Shown piece after piece: positions 5,641 to 6,297 of a stretch of DNA of 6,297 nt. The position numbers and the translations under genes were made by a program. The DNA is from an uncultured Prosthecobacter sp. (GTDB lineage Bacteria; Verrucomicrobiota; Verrucomicrobiia; Verrucomicrobiales; Verrucomicrobiaceae): NCBI GenBank assembly GCA_937941745.1, contig CALDGV010000544.1, positions 1 through 6,297 on the forward strand. The letters run 5' to 3'. The notes beneath the pieces were generated by a model. It had not been told where the DNA came from. It was given only the letters and a program-made list of their open reading frames with translations, and ran no database searches. Positions within the stretch are counted from its first letter, which is position 1. Each line of letters begins with the position of its first letter.

Positions 5641-6297
5641 GGGGTTGGGCACGAGTTCAGGACCCTGAGCGCGACGGCGGCATTGTGCCCTCCCATGCCC
5701 GAAGTGATTTTGAGGATTTCATCGCCTTTGGAAAGGGGCGGCAGAGGTCCGGGGCAGGTCAGGGCTCCTGCCATCAAGGCCGTGTCCAGAAGCCCGCAGG
5801 CCCCGAGCGTGTGACCTGTGAGGGGTTTCATGAGCAGCAGAGGAGGTGTTGGAGCGCCAAAGACGGTGGTGATGGCCTGCATCTCGGCCCGGGCATGGTT
5901 GGGGGTGCCTGTGGCGTGGGGGCAGATCAGCGCAGGACGCGAAAAGCTGCCCAGCAACTCCGCCAGGGGGCCTCCATCCTCAGGGATCATCAAGGAATCA
6001 TGGGCATCACTGTTTGCTGCATAGCGTGTGAGACCTGCCAGGCCTTCGTCCGCAACCTCCAAGGTCACAGCCACCCCCGCCTCCCCCAGATGCAAGCCCG
6101 TCGTTTCCGGTGAGAGCGGGTCGTTCACGCCATTCGTCGAGAGCAGGTGGGTGGTCTGAAAGGCGGTGATCAGCTCCGGAATCAACGGCAGGTCCACGGC
6201 GACCACGAGCGCGCGGCGGGTCAATCCTGCCTGCAGGGCCATCCAGGCCATCCCAAGGGCGTCCAGACCTGCAGAGCAGCCGCTGGAAAGCATCTGA
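5637..6297 (-). CDS. Beta-ketoacyl synthase (thiolase fold), C-terminal part, cut by the right edge
   Basis: Decarboxylating condensing enzyme that extends an acyl chain with a malonyl unit carried on ACP. About 219 codons are visible; the frame is open to the edge (CAG before the ATG at 6293), and that ATG lies inside the domain, just before the nucleophile, so the true start is outside. Counting from that Met, SSGCSAG holds the active-site Cys6, CPHATGTPNH holds His126 and KPLTGHTLGACG holds His161, the Cys-His-His triad of the FabF/FabB group. A Gly-rich GMGGHNAA (199-206) ends the fold. Cys-to-His spacing is 120 residues against about 140 in FabF, and the usual GEGA segment reads LGEAGVAV, so it is probably not the housekeeping FabF but a KS from a specialised lipid or polyketide pathway, such as an aryl-polyene type. 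The stop overlaps the apbE start by 4 bases. Confidence 0.9.
   Translation of the reverse strand, partial: QMLSSGCSAGLDALGMAWMALQAGLTRRALVVAVDLPLIPELITAFQTTHLLSTNGVNDPLSPETTGLHLGEAGVAVTLEVADEGLAGLTRYAANSDAHDSLMIPEDGGPLAELLGSFSRPALICPHATGTPNHARAEMQAITTVFGAPTPPLLLMKPLTGHTLGACGLLDTALMAGALTCPGPLPPLSKGDEILKITSGMGGHNAAVALRVLNSCPTP

Noticed and set aside
4702..5814. A plus-strand open frame of 370 codons opposite apbE
   Set aside because: It is antisense to a complete ApbE with all family motifs, and crosses two real genes.
6291..6293. ATG at 6293 as the real start of the ketosynthase
   Set aside because: It lies five residues before the catalytic Cys, so the N-terminal half of the fold would be missing; the frame is open to the window edge.

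Overview
The window looks like chromosomal DNA of a member of the Verrucomicrobiota, probably near Verrucomicrobiaceae/Prosthecobacter. This is an inference from GC-rich coding sequence, a DUF5069-type protein, a secreted sulfatase, a family of unknown function that I associate with this phylum, and start codons without Shine-Dalgarno sequences. No phylogenetic marker settles it.

Layout, left to right. At 1-53 lies the 3' part of a plus-strand alanine tRNA with anticodon CGC and an encoded CCA. Everything else is on the minus strand, so the genes read from right to left: a ketoacyl synthase cut by the right edge (5637-6297), the flavin transferase apbE (4711-5640, overlapping its upstream neighbour by 4 bases), a secreted SGSH-like sulfatase (3230-4672), a conserved protein of unknown function (2602-3135), a membrane-anchored LysM protein with a degenerate L,D-transpeptidase-like region (1635-2585), accA (635-1594), and a DUF5069 protein (75-605) that converges on the tRNA. 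Gaps are 16-94 bases, and no stretch over 100 bases lacks a gene. There is no mobile element, CRISPR array or prophage gene.

The run can be read as two blocks. The upstream block (ketosynthase, apbE, sulfatase) joins acyl-chain condensation with two exported enzymes; the ATGA overlap makes coupled expression of the first two likely. The downstream block (unknown protein, LysM protein, accA, DUF5069) is tightly spaced and includes the housekeeping first step of fatty-acid synthesis; the 94-base gap before it is the best place for an internal promoter. AccA makes malonyl-CoA, from which the extender used by ketosynthases is derived, so there is a loose fatty-acid or polyketide theme, but the genes also fit ordinary chromosomal neighbours.

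I do not see a clearly new system. The points most worth a second look are the LysM protein, whose C-terminus resembles an L,D-transpeptidase without the catalytic cysteine, the short ketosynthase coupled to apbE, and the absence of Shine-Dalgarno motifs at all six visible starts.
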